64,000 bases of DNA from Ditylenchus dipsaci (GCA_004194705.1 SADC01000841.1:124001-188000), one strand, 5' to 3'. Shown: positions 53,101 through 61,269, counted from the first letter of the stretch. Program-made: numbers and translations. Notes: generated by a model from the sequence alone, not told the origin.

Positions 53101-55037
53101 GTTGCGCGGGCGCCGGCGCCCATCGGCGTCGGCTCCAGTGTTTGCCGAAAAATTTGAAAAACAACCGGCGGCATGGTCGTTGCCACTTTTTGTCGTTAAA
53201 AAGTTCCAAAAATATATCTAATTTCATGTTTTTTGTTAACTTTTGAAGTATTTTTAAGTATTCATGTATTTATAAATGTCATTGTATACATTTGTAGTCA
53301 ATTCGACTTTTTTTGTTTAAGGCTCCAGCGCCGATTCAAATTGAGTCCAATTGGAGAGGCGAAAGTTGAGCGCCGGAAAATTGCGCGCCAACTTTTTTCT
53401 TTTAGTCAAAGAGGCAAATATTTAAATAACGTTTAAAAAATTGATGATACCAGCAGGTAGCCCCAAGATTCTGGTTTTTTATAAGGTATCTTTTGTGAAA
53501 ACATGCTCTCAAATATGGCACGAAAAACTAGAAGTATGAAACAAATCAGAAAATGATCACTTTTTCTGATTCGTTTCATACTTTTAGTTTTTTCAGTAAT
53601 ATTTCGCAAGCATGTTTTCACAAAAGATACCTTATAAGAAACCAGAATTTTGGGGCTACCTGATAGTATCATCACTTTTCAAAAAATTATTCGAAAATTT
53701 GTCTTTTTGACTAAAAGAAAAAATTTGGCGCGCAATTTACCGGCGCGCAATTTTCGCCGCTCCGCCCGTTTTCCTGTCAATATATTACCGATAAAAAAGC
53801 AGGTGGGCATTTTTAGTAGACAAACAGTTATTTTTTAGCAGAGTCAAGTATGTTAGGAAAGCGAAGCCGCTCAATTACAGATATTTTAAAGAGTCGGTTC
53901 TGCGATTGTTTTTTTTTGATTTGGTTTATGTACGCTAATAGATACGCTAAGTATTGGATTCTGATTGGGATTATGACGTGTTTAATGAGTGAATAAAGCA
54001 TTATTTGGGGCGTTAATTTTGGGGCGCACTTTGTGTAGGAGTTCTATGGTTCAAAGGAAAGAGGAGCTAAGGAATGAGCGAAGGTCGCTGACTGGGACAG
54101 CATAAGGCTGCAGCAAAAGGTACTTTAGTTAGAAAACTTCATGACGAGCAGCGATTCGACTAGTTCGACCAACTATCAACGCAATCGAAAGTGGTGGAAA
54201 AACGAAGCAGGCTCGTTTTTTAGCCAGTCAACCACAAGTCCGGTTCTGTGATGGCTCAAAATGTACTGTAAATACATGTCATTGTGCTCCATTCAGTGAC
54301 ACTTTATTTAAGTTAAAACCACTATCGCAATTTTGTCATTTGTAGAAATTTTTAATGGTAACGTATTGACATGCTTCAAAAACAGCTTACTTCATGGACA
54401 ACTCTATCAATCTCGTCAGTGGTTACTCCGGGGGCAATAGCCATGGCAGCCTCATTAAGCACTTCACGACCCAATTTGCTGGCCAGACGAACACCTTCTT
54501 GTTCTTCATATGTGTTTACCTGAAAATTTTGTTTTTTTACTTTTTACTGGCACTATACGAAGGCTGTAAAAAATTGACCACAATATGGCCGGCATTTTTA
54601 GAGTTGCGCTCTTCCAGTGAAACTCCTTCAGGATGAGAAACATAGTCGGGTCTTGGGATGGATTCTGGAACACTTCTTCTCGGAGTTATTTTAGCAGGTC
54701 GAGAGGACCTGAAAAATTAAATAATATTTTCAAGGAACACCATGATCAAATTGACCTGAGAATCGGTAATTAGGCCATGGGTTATAGACGTCTGAAGTAT
54801 TGGTGGTGATGTGAGCCAATTTATGAAGGCCCCAATTGGATTTGAAACAGTCCTTCAAAAAAATCCAAATGGTCTTAAATTTTAATTTTAATTGTAAGAC
54901 CGAAAATTGCTTGCCTGAGAACAGAAAAAAGCATCTGGAAGTGCCGATTTTATGCAAGTGGGGCAACGCAATTTGGCTGGTTTGTTGCACTCCAAAGACT
55001 GGCATAGCTTGCCTTCGCATTGTATTCCACCAGACAT
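29181..55037 (-). CDS. Methionine aminopeptidase 1, 11 exons over 26 kb
   Basis: Removes the first Met from nascent proteins at the ribosome. Exons on the minus strand: 54915-55037, 54756-54852, 54579-54708, 54391-54519, 52129-52209, 52015-52070, 49332-49466, 30781-30922, 30499-30589, 29456-29535 and 29181-29283 (last two borders approximate). Exons 1-2 give the N-terminal zinc-finger domain ([31 protein letters not shown]) and exon 3 the linker ([20 protein letters not shown]). The pita-bread catalytic domain follows: [26 protein letters not shown] (active-site His), [20 protein letters not shown] (two metal Asp), [13 protein letters not shown] (metal His), FTIEPM (metal Glu), and AQFE (last Glu). 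All expected ligands are seen. Intron 1 has a GC donor. Single-base losses in exons 3, 5, 6, 8, 9 and 10 break the frame, mostly in homopolymers. Intron 7 (30923-49331) is 18.4 kb. Confidence 0.93.
30271..30422. repeat. Short CAGTC-family palindromes
   Basis: tacagtcaactccctccata, cacacagtcaactccttcat and gagaagttgactgta mark a small rearranged member of the CAGTC palindromic family inside MetAP1 intron 9. Confidence 0.6.
30923..31872. other. MetAP1 intron 7, no gene in this part
   Basis: Text around 31370-31450 (ttgcaaatctgtttatcgcg, ttttggatttcgg) is like the interior of the CCGTATTT-family hairpins at 17192 and 41907, without their ends. Nothing else recognised. Confidence 0.35.
31873..32137. 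mobile_element. Hairpin MITE with GGCTCTCTCC ends, TSD ATATCATA (265 bp)
   Basis: Arms ggctctctcctgttatatcc and complement extend over about 90 bp. The exact 8-bp repeat ATATCATA is on both sides (31865-31872; 32138-32145). Confidence 0.85.
32771..34219. mobile_element. GGGCCGG inverted-repeat transposon, TSD TTA (1449 bp), with captured DNA
   Basis: Arms of about 300 bp: gggccggcatac, then many units of attgcaatttaattgcgcaa, then gtgtacttttgtacttttcg; the right arm is the complement. TTA on both sides fits PIF/Harbinger elements. The central part (about 33080-33890) differs in composition from the arms and looks like captured, decayed gene DNA, annotated separately. Confidence 0.8.
33090..33890 (+). 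pseudogene. Captured gene fragment with RRM-like text
   Basis: Intron-like borders occur (gtatgtta...cgtttcag at 33151-33199; gtttacag near 33650). One frame gives [19 protein letters not shown] followed by [24 protein letters not shown] resembles the RNP1 motif of an RNA-recognition domain, and [20 protein letters not shown] follows after a frame break. Stops and frame breaks show it is not a working gene. RRM identity is tentative. Confidence 0.35.
34806..36226. mobile_element. Mutator-like foldback, perfect 9-bp TSD ATTAGAGTT (1421 bp)
   Basis: Ends GGACAAGCTTTTTTTTGCTGC and complement. Arms of about 350 bp are built from two short tandem modules: gctgcaaaaaa(g/a)ctttttt, then gtccacggtcaattg. 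The exact 9-bp repeat ATTAGAGTT flanks it at 34797-34805 and 36227-36235. The centre (about 35180-35900) has text like caaatggtcgtccacttgga that recurs elsewhere. No transposase. Confidence 0.88.
36858..37247. repeat. Hairpin with gtcacactcattggtcttgg arms
   Basis: Inverted arms of about 45 bp and partly matching interior (ttctagtatcatctgaat and complement). Non-coding. Confidence 0.6.
38097..38650. mobile_element. Foldback with dispersed core in the centre
   Basis: Left ttccacacaaaaaatggatt and right aatccattttcgtgtggaaa are inverted arms, continued by aaggcaaa/tttgcctt text. The centre at 38275-38520 is the dispersed core with its GC-rich hairpin (tgcgcccacttttcggggcg). Confidence 0.6.
38715..39075. 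repeat. Long imperfect hairpin
   Basis: gattagcgacactttttgaa pairs with cctcaaaaagtgccgctaatc, and gaaagttttgggaaagtcac with gtgactttccagaaactttc. No open frame of interest. Confidence 0.6.
39076..40818. other. MetAP1 intron 7, unique-looking non-coding DNA
   Basis: No exon, clear repeat or RNA gene was recognised in this 1.7-kb stretch. Confidence 0.4.
40895..41860. mobile_element. Foldback with ctactgtcatataccccccc modules
   Basis: Left arm has three units of tactgtaatatacccccccc; right arm has three inverted units (ggggggtatatgacagtag). Further in, catcccttccc-like and 'ggtccttttatggc' text is also inverted, with the dispersed core at 41340-41590 in the centre. Confidence 0.7.
41907..42146. 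mobile_element. CCGTATTT hairpin, TA duplication (240 bp)
   Basis: TA-CCGTATTTTCTCTATTAATTACCCC with the ctctattaattacccc unit duplicated, and complement GGGTAATTAATAGAG...CGG-TA at the right. Inserted within the CAGTC palindrome. Confidence 0.85.
42789..43013. repeat. Hairpin, gagaaatgggtttgtcaccc arms
   Basis: Arms of about 100 bp with high identity (gcaaaagattttaaatataa and complement). Sits about 210 bp upstream of the chemoreceptor start. Confidence 0.7.
43222..46791 (+). CDS. Nematode serpentine 7TM chemoreceptor (Str/Srh/Srd-like), frame-broken
   Basis: Nested in MetAP1 intron 7 on the opposite strand. Exons: 43222-43440, 43492-43737, 44577-44935 and 46451-46791, with phases agreeing at every junction. 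The ATG follows cttttaag by 3 nt. Order of segments: extracellular N-terminus; TM1 ([17 protein letters not shown]); loop ending in EMINYR; TM2; [20 protein letters not shown], typical of these receptors; TM3 ([18 protein letters not shown]); TM4 ([20 protein letters not shown]); TM5 ([20 protein letters not shown]); TM6 ([20 protein letters not shown]); TM7 ending APYRRGLL, the common PYR close; then a short tail. Expected role: odorant reception in sensory cilia. Single-base losses near 43388, 43422, 44760, 46530 and 46600 break the frame, each beside a homopolymer. So this is either a pseudogene or read error. Introns 2 and 3 carry transposons. Confidence 0.85.
43786..43852. mobile_element. 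CCGTATTT hairpin, minimal copy (67 bp)
   Basis: TA-CCGTATTTTCTCTATTAA through a ccgcgg centre to TTCGG-TA; little more than two termini. In the second intron of the chemoreceptor. Confidence 0.75.
43917..44339. mobile_element. CAGTC palindromic MITE, TA duplication
   Basis: TA-CAGTCTACTCTCAAATTTAG at the left and the complement ending GGGCTG-TA at the right, with family landmarks ccagggtctgacacttttt and gaccctaggcgggaac. In the second intron of the chemoreceptor. Confidence 0.75.
45428..46405. mobile_element. Foldback with ggcagggaattg modules in chemoreceptor intron 3
   Basis: Left arm: actcgccaacg text, then six units of ccctgccgcgccaatt type (45500-45600). Right arm: six inverted units (cggcagggaattggc, 46248-46330), then gttggcgagttttt. 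Ends could not be fixed. Another of the modular-arm foldbacks. Confidence 0.7.
46792..47160. other. Non-coding gap with CAGTC-family fragment
   Basis: The part 47020-47150 (gtaaaatcggagtcctcacga, aagtgtggtacctagatggg) is a decayed right half of the CAGTC family. No gene. Confidence 0.45.
47161..49012 (-). mobile_element. CACGG-type transposon, copy 2 (1852 bp), TSD TTAG
   Basis: Left CACGGCCCCTCAAAAACTGC and right ...TTTTGAGGGCCGTG are inverted ends continuing with cattctagtgcatt and its inverse. TTAG lies on both sides (47157-47160; 49013-49016). Turned to the minus strand it is colinear with the element at 2176-4029: terminus, ttatgcaaaagttagatg and actcgagaaaatgccagttg block, start-codon region, spliced gene, cttggcgttttgttt. 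Orientation of gene to ends is the same. It lies in MetAP1 intron 7. Confidence 0.8.
47929..48379 (-). CDS. Small Lys/Glu-rich protein of CACGG-type transposon, copy 2 (three exons)
   Basis: Exons 48224-48379, 48051-48181 and 47929-48009; introns of 42 and 41 bp. The ATG follows atttcag by 9 nt. Intron 1 has a GC donor (gag gca g|gcaag) and acceptor tttttaag; intron 2 is gtttgt...ttctag. Phases agree. The protein starts [20 protein letters not shown] and goes on, after one base is restored in an A run near 48300, with [20 protein letters not shown]; exon 2 has [20 protein letters not shown]; exon 3 ends [13 protein letters not shown]. No family is recognised. Start and exon 1 match the gene at 2814-3647 in position and first residues, but the C-terminal halves are not obviously alike. 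Confidence 0.6.
49487..49881. mobile_element. CAGTC palindromic MITE, TA duplication (395 bp)
   Basis: TA-CAGTCGACTCTCTCAATAG and complement GAGAATCGACTG-TA with arms of about 180 bp. It begins only 20 bp from the 5' border of MetAP1 exon 7. Confidence 0.85.
50395..51290 (-). pseudogene. hAT transposase, C-terminal parts, broken
   Basis: Minus-strand exon-like pieces: [20 protein letters not shown] to GEWINQM ending at a gtatat donor (about 51060-51190); [20 protein letters not shown] (about 50700-50800); then [28 protein letters not shown] and a stop near 50395. The last part is the hAT dimerisation signature (PATxxPIERxFS). Frame breaks lie between the pieces and a 228-bp hairpin has landed between the first and second. 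Confidence 0.7.
50813..51040. mobile_element. CCGTATTTCTTCTAATAGAAG hairpin, TA duplication (228 bp)
   Basis: TA-CCGTATTTCTTCTAATAGAAGCC and complement; near-perfect arms reaching catgttatatacaaaaatgtagc in the middle. Inserted in the hAT-like element. Confidence 0.85.
51460..51770. repeat. Hairpin, tttgtcgacaattcgtgttt arms
   Basis: Left tttttgagccatattttgtcgacaa and right ttgtcgacaaaatatgactc are inverted over about 80 bp. Non-coding; next to the hAT-like element. Confidence 0.65.
52210..54390. other. MetAP1 intron 4 with nested foldback
   Basis: Positions 52210-53090 have no recognised feature. GC-rich text at 53105-53180. A foldback at 53320-53800 has inverted arms gaaaattgcgcgccaacttttttc and complement; within it is a hairpin at 53447-53675 (caggtagccccaagattctgg arms) of the family also seen at 59410-60445. 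Beyond 53800 nothing supported. Confidence 0.5.
54853..54914 (-). other. GC-AG intron 1 of MetAP1
   Basis: Exon 1 ends ...TTCTCAG and the intron starts GCAAGC instead of GT; it ends ttttttgaag. Joining gives [13 protein letters not shown] in phase, as the zinc-finger domain requires, so the border is well supported. Confidence 0.8.
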
Positions 55038-55180
55038 TTTGCTTAGAATTAATTTTTGTCTTAAATTAGCTATGGCACTATTATTGCTCCGAGGTAGACG
55101 ATTCAAAACTAAATTAGCAAAACAATTAATGCAAACGTGGTTAATAGCCTGGTCAACTTTGCAACCAAACAGCTCAAACT
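55038..55180 (-). promoter_or_regulatory. Open 5' extension of MetAP1 exon 1 after a tttttag acceptor
   Basis: A strong acceptor (tttttag) lies at 55179-55181. From there the MetAP1 frame is open for 47 codons to the chosen ATG (FELFGCKVDQAINHVCINCF, then LNRLPRSNNSAIANLRQKLI). It is either a 5' UTR after trans-splicing or an extra N-terminal exon. The ATG at 55037 was preferred because the conserved zinc-finger cysteines start soon after it. Confidence 0.4.
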
Positions 55181-55686
55181 AAAAAACATAGAAATTTATT
55201 TTTCAAATGCCGTTTGCCTAACGCCATATAAATATTGTTGTGGTAGTTTAAATAAATTTATTTGTTGAGTCGAGAGGAATGCTCGAAAATGTGCACTGTG
55301 ACATTTGATAATACAGGGTGTCACACGAATTTTCTTAAATTCTTTTTTGGATTTTATTAATGTTTTTTTAACATTTCAGTACATGTTTGGGCACTTGTTT
55401 AGTCCGGGGGCGCATTTCATAAATTTTCGTAAATCATATTTAAAAGTCTCCTAAGTAATTTTCTAATGCTAAAAATGAAAGTTTCTGTCAAAAAATTGAT
55501 TTTTTTGTAGAAAAGTGTTAGGAAACGACGTTTTTATCGTTTTAAAATCAGAAAAGTTGTATATAAGACTTTTAAATATGATTTACGAAAAAATATAAAG
55601 TTCGCGACTACTTTCTCTAAGGGTATAGGAAATCAAAATTTTACACAAGCCATGTCGTGCACTTGAAGGATTTGGGAAGAAGAATC

Positions 55687-56586
55687 GGGCAAAACTTTTT
55701 TCTGTCACACATTTCCTTTTTTTCTGTCACAGATTTCCTCTTTTCTGTCACAGATTTGATTCTCGACACGAATCCACAATTTTTAATTTTTTTTGTGTGA
55801 AATTCAGGGCTGGGGAAAGACAAATGGCTCAGGACCCACTTCGGAATGGCCAAAAAGCCAAATAATTGGTTTTCTGGGGGTTTACTAAAGGGGGAGTGAA
55901 GTTTTTGAGAAAAACCGATTGAGCGGATCAGATTTCGGGTCCGATGGGCTTAATCGCTCAGAATTCCAGGTTTATGGGGGTTTTGAGTGGTTCAAGGTGG
56001 AGTTGTGGGCGATTTAGCCCATCGGACCCAAATCTGATCCGCTCAATCGATTTTCCTCAAAAAGTTTAGTAGTAAACCCCAAAAACCCAAATTTTAGGGG
56101 CTTTTGGCCACTCTGAGGTAGGATTCTGAGAAATCCAAGTTACTTTTTGACTAAAAATTACAAATTCCCGCAAAGTTTATACTTAAAGGGCATGATCGTG
56201 CCGATGGGACAAAAGCGCGAACCAGCAGTTCTTTTCTTCTCGATAAATTTTCACATTCGTTCTCGTCTAGATTTTTTTAAGTTTTCTGTCTAGTTTTCAA
56301 AAGCAGTATAAGGTCATCTATATCAGATTTAACGCAGAACGAGTGAAAAATGGGACGATTCGAAAAAATTCGAAAAAACTGCTGGTTCGCGCCTTAACGC
56401 ACGGGCATGCCCCTTTAAATTACACAAAATAATCTTATTGGTGACATAAATAATCTTTTTCGTGATATCTAGTTTTTTCGTGAGATAAATCATCTTTTTC
56501 GCAAGCCAAATCATATTATGCCATCTGTGACAAATCAAATCTGTGACAGAAAGAAGTGAATCTGTGACAGAAAAAAAGTATTGCCC
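55687..56586. mobile_element. Mutator-like foldback, perfect 9-bp TSD AGAAGAATC (900 bp)
   Basis: Ends GGGCAAAACTTTTTTCTGTC and complement; arms are tandem units of tttctgtcacagatttcctc (55700-55770) and inverted units (56520-56580). Exact 9-bp repeat AGAAGAATC at 55678-55686 and 56587-56595. Inside: a hairpin at 55845-56115 (gatcagatttcgggtccgat arms) and a TTAA-flanked hairpin at 56187-56414. Confidence 0.9.
56187..56414. mobile_element. TTAA-flanked hairpin, AGGGCATG termini (228 bp)
   Basis: TTAA-AGGGCATGATCGTGCCG and GGGCATGCCCCT-TTAA, with gcgcgaaccagcag and its inverse in the arms. Nested in the Mutator-like foldback. Confidence 0.75.
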
Positions 56587-56731
56587 AGAAGAATCTAAGT
56601 TGAGTTTCAAAAAAATGCCACAAGAAATGTTGATTAAAGCATGTAAAGTTACGAAAGGCGACTTCGCTGGCTTGCAGATGATAAAGAAGGCCATTTTAAA
56701 ATTCAGCAAATTGTCTATAATTTGTTGTTAA
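56587..56731 (+). CDS. Possible coding exon next to a 9-bp-TSD insertion
   Basis: Plus-strand frame with ESKLSFKKMPQEMLIKACK, GDFAGLQMIKKAILKFSKL, stop at 56729-56731. Across the target site the uninterrupted frame would also include RIWEEE from 55660-55686 side. Not recognised; it may be a last exon hit by the transposon. Confidence 0.3.
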
Positions 56732-57949
56732 TTTGCTTTGTGCGTATAAAAATGAAAAAATGTGAAATTAGTCCTAACTTTAGAAGAGCTTTTTTCTTTC
56801 TTATAATTAACATTTGCACAAGTATTTCACACTCGAAAATTGCTTTTCTTCAAGCTTTCAAATGAGACCAAACATGTGTTAAAAAAAAGATAATAAAAAT
56901 GCAAAAAGAAAAGCTGCATTTCACTTTATCGGAAATCCGAAAACACGGTTTAAAGTAGGGACCGCATCGGGACGAGATCCCGGGCGGGATCCCGTCCCGC
57001 TTGCCCTGATTTCGGCCGAAAATCGCGTCCTGAAATCCCGCCGTTAATTTTCTAAAATCCCAATCCCGAAATTTTTTAAACCACTTTTTATGCCGTGGAT
57101 GCTTGAAAAAAAACTTGCATACCAGAGTATATTTGTGCGGTAGGCCTCAGTCTTCAAAACTATGTTCAACATCTTTTAATTAGTGGGCCCTGTGTTATTA
57201 GTGGCCCTTTTCATTCCCTCCCCTCACAAACAGCCCTTATTCTCTTTAAAAATGTTTTGGCGACAATTTAAAGAAGCACTGTTTTTGATATTTTCATATA
57301 TTTTTCGCCTTGGTCCCTCAAGGCCAACCAAAAAATGTTTTTGTTAAAGAATTGCCTTCCCACACCTAAAGAGGTGTTTTCTACCCGTTTCACGGCATAA
57401 GAAGTGGTTCGGAGCGCTTTAAACCGTGTCTCTGGGTTTCCGGTAAAGTGAAGTTTAGCCAAAAAAATTTTAAAAAATTTTTATGACACCCTGCACCCTA
57501 TACTTATAGGCAATACTTTTTTGTATCAAATTTACTTCTTTTTGTTATAAATTTCCTTTTTTCTGTTCCAAACTGATTTTTTGTTCAAAATTAACCACAT
57601 TTTGCATTTTAACTAAAGACCGCGTCTGACCTTCGGGCGAGATTTGGAGACTGGATTGAACTAAAAAATGATTGAAAAAATTGAGCTGAAGATCCCGTTG
57701 AAATTTCGGGATTTTTCATATTTCGTTTTTTACAAGAAATCACACACATACAAATGCACCTTCAGACCATAATGCACGTTCTTAAAAAACCAAAAAAACG
57801 CCTCCGCCGGGGATTTTCAAAAATGGGCGACACCGCTTCCGTCGCCGCCGGCATTTGCAAAATTTCGCCGCCTCCGCCGGCAAAGCCGTGCAAGTATGCT
57901 TTAGACATGTGTTATTGGAAAAAAACATAAACGACGTCATTGAAAACTT
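56732..57949. other. Intergenic repeats, no gene
   Basis: Has gggacgagatcccgggcggg-type palindromic text (56960-57060), a partial dispersed core (57095-57175), and GC-rich gcctccgccgg text (57790-57890). Confidence 0.4.
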
Positions 57950-58650
57950 GACCCTACCGGAGTATACCCCCCCCCCAATGAAATTTTTTTTAAAGTGTTT
58001 TAAACACCCTATATCGACCCAAAATTGCCTCGGGAGTTCAAAAAAGACATTACTTTTGAGTTCTGGTTAATAAAAACTGAGTTTTGGACATTTTGAAATT
58101 TCGACCATTTGCCTGTTTTGGCATGTTTTGGTCACTGGAGCTGGGCAAAAATAGTCTCTAAATGCATTTTTGTTCAAGAGTCTTGCTCGGAATTATGTCT
58201 AAGGTAAGTGAGTGCGCGCATCTCTAACCAACCAAGCCCCTGCGCCCCTTCGGGGGCGCAGGGGGCTTGGGGCTTGGAGTTGAGATGCACACACCCACAT
58301 ACCTTAGACGCAAATCACTCGAAAGTGACTCTGGATGCATAAAAAATGTATGCATACCAGAGTTTATTTATGCGGTAGGCCCAGTCAACAAAACTATGTT
58401 CAACATCTTTCTTTTCACACTAAATTGGCCCTTTTTTGGCCCTTTCCCACCTAATATGGCCCTAAATCCCTTCAAAAATGGTCAAAATAGGTATATTTGG
58501 GTGGTCCCAAAACTCAATTTTTTATTGACTAGAACACAAAAATAATGCCTTTTTCGAGCTTCTGAGGCAATTTTAAGTCGATATAGGGTGTTTGGAAACA
58601 CTTTAAAAAAATTTCATTTGGGGGGGGGGTATACTCCGGTAGCGCCGAAA
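57950..58650. mobile_element. Foldback element, ctaccggagtat termini, copy 2
   Basis: Left taccggagtataccccccccc...aatttttttt aaagtgtttt and right complement (ggtatactccggtag near 58628-58642) give arms of about 70 bp; dispersed core at 58140-58405 in the middle. Confidence 0.75.
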
Positions 58651-59461
58651 ACTTTAATAGCAATAATGCAATAATTATGCTATTTGATCAATGGCAGAGG
58701 TTTGTCCATAAAATTAACATTTCGACTTTCTCTGGCTTCAAATAGCCCTAAAAGGGGGTACATACTTGAAGGAGCATGATTTTTGCGCGCAGCGGTTGTC
58801 CCCCGCCAATTCAATTTTTTCCCCAATCATTGAACTTCTGTACTGATTTATCAACTTGGTTTCTAACAAAACTATACCTAAAATCAAGTTCTAGGCTTGT
58901 AATTAGGTATCCTTGTATTTATATCAGCAAAAATTATTTTTTATTGACTAATAGTTCTGAAATACTCCGGATTACACGAATCTGAATCGATTTTGCAAAA
59001 AGAGCTGATAAAAAATAAGAACTTTTTTCTCAGAGATTTAGCTAAACCCATAGTCCCACGGCCAAGCACATTCAAAATTGGTCCATGTTTTTCTCATAAC
59101 AGCCTGACATTTTTTCTATGACGTTTCTTCCATGTTTTGAACATTTTTGCCAAAAATTGTTTTTTCCGCAAACATTTTTGCCTTGTGGGACCAAGGTCAC
59201 ATTACAGGCTACCAAAAATTTCGGCTACCTTGGTCCTCCGAAGGAAAATTTTTTGCGGAATTTTTTTTTGGCGAAAATAGTCGAAACGAGGTAGAAACAG
59301 ATATGGATTTTTTTTTGGTGCAAAAATGATCTTTTTGGTGCGAATTTACTTTTTTTTTGCACAAATTTTGGTTATGCACTTTTCTGATCAATTTTTGAAC
59401 CTTTTTTTTTTAAATAACACCATCAGGTGGCCCTGCAATTGTATTTTCTGGTGAGGTATTA

Positions 59462-60261
59462 CCGTATTTTCTCTAATAGAACACATGTGGTTCTATTTTT
59501 CAACCCCCTTGGGGGGTGAGGTTCTATTAGGGAGTGTGATTCTAATAGAGAGTGTGGTTTATTTTTCAACCTTCTGAACATATTCAAGCATTGCAGCATA
59601 CGCGCATAAATTCTTTATTTTGGACTTGGTTCGGTTTAGGGGGGACGCTTATTTATACTATAGTTTTTATTTATTTTTGTTTTATGGCAGTCATGGTTAT
59701 ATCGATAATCTACATAAATAGTTTAATAAGTAATTTTGTTGATCAAGGTGATTATTGTCACCCCGGTCACCATAATCAACTTGATCGACCTAAAAAATAA
59801 AAAAATAGTGAAAATAGGCGTCCCCATAAACCAGAACAGGTCCCAAAACTCATCAGCACTCTAGAGATATATCTTTATTATTGAGCTATTTTCGCGCTTC
59901 ATCAAGACCGATTTCTTGTATCTGCTCAGCCAACTTCTTCTCATCTTGCGCGAGCTTCACCTTGGCTCGACCACTCGGAACTGGCCCAAGTTTCCTGAAG
60001 CAGTGAATGTCGTCGTTCTCATATCCATCGGTGGCATTGGGAACTCCGCACGATTCGAATGACTCAACGATGTGCTCTTTAAGAGATTCTCCAAGCTTCG
60101 ACAATCCATTGGTGTTAGAAAGCCGTTGGCGCAGCTCGAGAGTGTTAAGGGGTGTGGTTTTATTAGAGAAAGTGGTTCTAATCAAGAGTGTGGTTCTATT
60201 TCACAACCCCCCTTGGGGTGTGATTCTATTAGAGAGTGTGGTTATATTAGAGAGAATACGG
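59462..60261. mobile_element. CCGTATTTTCTCTAATAGAAC element, TA duplication (800 bp), with captured 3' exon
   Basis: Ends TA-CCGTATTTTCTCTAATAG and the complement ...GAATACGG-TA; sub-terminal units gtggttctatttttcaacccc and ttctaatagagagtgtgg are repeated in both arms. Between about 59570 and 60150 is foreign-looking DNA of higher GC, including a coding end. Confidence 0.8.
59886..60150 (-). pseudogene. Captured terminal exon of an unknown gene
   Basis: Minus-strand frame with LRQRLSNTNGLSKLGESLKE, FESCGVPNATDGYENDD, FRKLGPVPSGRAKVKLAQDE, ending IGLDEARK and TAG. An AATAAA signal follows 7 nt after the stop (59874-59879, minus). Base composition and codon choice differ from the repeat arms, and the frame loses sense where the arm starts near 60150. 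Source gene not recognised. Confidence 0.6.
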
Positions 60262-60756
60262 TATTTATCGCAACATCGCTTTAAAAAGTATTACAAAAAG
60301 TTGAAAGTATGAACCACATCATTTTTCCTGACTTGCTTCATACTTTCACCTTTTTGTGTTACATTTGCAAAGATGTTGCCACAAATGATACGTTGTTAGA
60401 AACTAGAATCGCAGGGCTACCTGATAGTGTTATCACTTATGGAAAAAAGTAAAGAATCAAATCAAATTAGCCAAGACCGAAATTTGCGCCAAAAAATTAG
60501 TAAATTTGCACCAAAAAGATCCTTTTTGCACCAAAAAAAATCCGTATCCGGTAGAAACGTCATAGGAAAGTTCGGGCTGTTATGAGCAAAAAAAAATTCG
60601 GCCACATTTTGGTATATAAAAAGTGTGACTTGTAGAAGTTAGAAAATTTCAATGTAACTGATCAAAGAAAACCCTGAAAACCGTCGATTTTCGGAAATTT
60701 AGCCTACTTCAGCCTGAATACAAGCTTCAGTAGGTGCAAAAGCATACTCTTATAAT

Positions 60757-60865
60757 CTTGTTGGATAGTCAAGAGTGTGAGTATCATTTTGACACTAAAC
60801 TTGTAAATAAAGGAGAGAAAAAAGGTGTGCAGCCAGTGGTAGTCAAACCTGTGACTTAGGCACTG
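60757..60865 (-). repeat. SINE-like segment, copy 2
   Basis: Parallels 28158-28285: cttgttggatagtcaagagt, gacactaaacttgtaaataa, ggtgtgcagccagtgg; B box degraded (ggtttgactaccactgg on the minus strand). Confidence 0.45.
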
Positions 60866-61269
60866 CGTATATGAAGTATACCTCACCCTTTTAAACCATT
60901 ACCAACTAGTATTCAGGTACCCTGAACCAATAATAAAGTTGGTTCTAAATGGCGGAATCCGGATTCTGAGAGATTGAGCCGATCGAAAAGGGATTCTGAT
61001 GCGCGCTAACTAATTTTCGCAATAAGTTTACTCCCCCTTAAATAAATTCCCAAAAAACAAACTTGGTCACTCTGGGGTGACTCTGAGCAAACCAAGTCCT
61101 TTTCTGACCATAAAATTTGAATTTCCGGAAAATTTTAAAATCTTCAGGCAGAAAAAAAACAGAAAAAGAGAAATCTACGGGCAAAACGGATATTATACGG
61201 CCATTCGAAACCTACAGGCAAAAAAAAATACGCGATGGGCAAAAACGAGTATTATACGGACAAAAAATA

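Larger units (their letters stand above)
59050..60625. mobile_element. Three-layer nested foldback
   Basis: Outer arms: ctcataacagcctgacattt / complement gggctgttatgagc, ctatgacgtttcttcc / complement, and ttggtgcaaaaatgatcttt modules. Middle layer: hairpin of the caggtrgcccyg family, left part 59410-59459, right part 60265-60445. Inner layer: TA-flanked CCGTATTT element 59462-60261. Confidence 0.65.
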
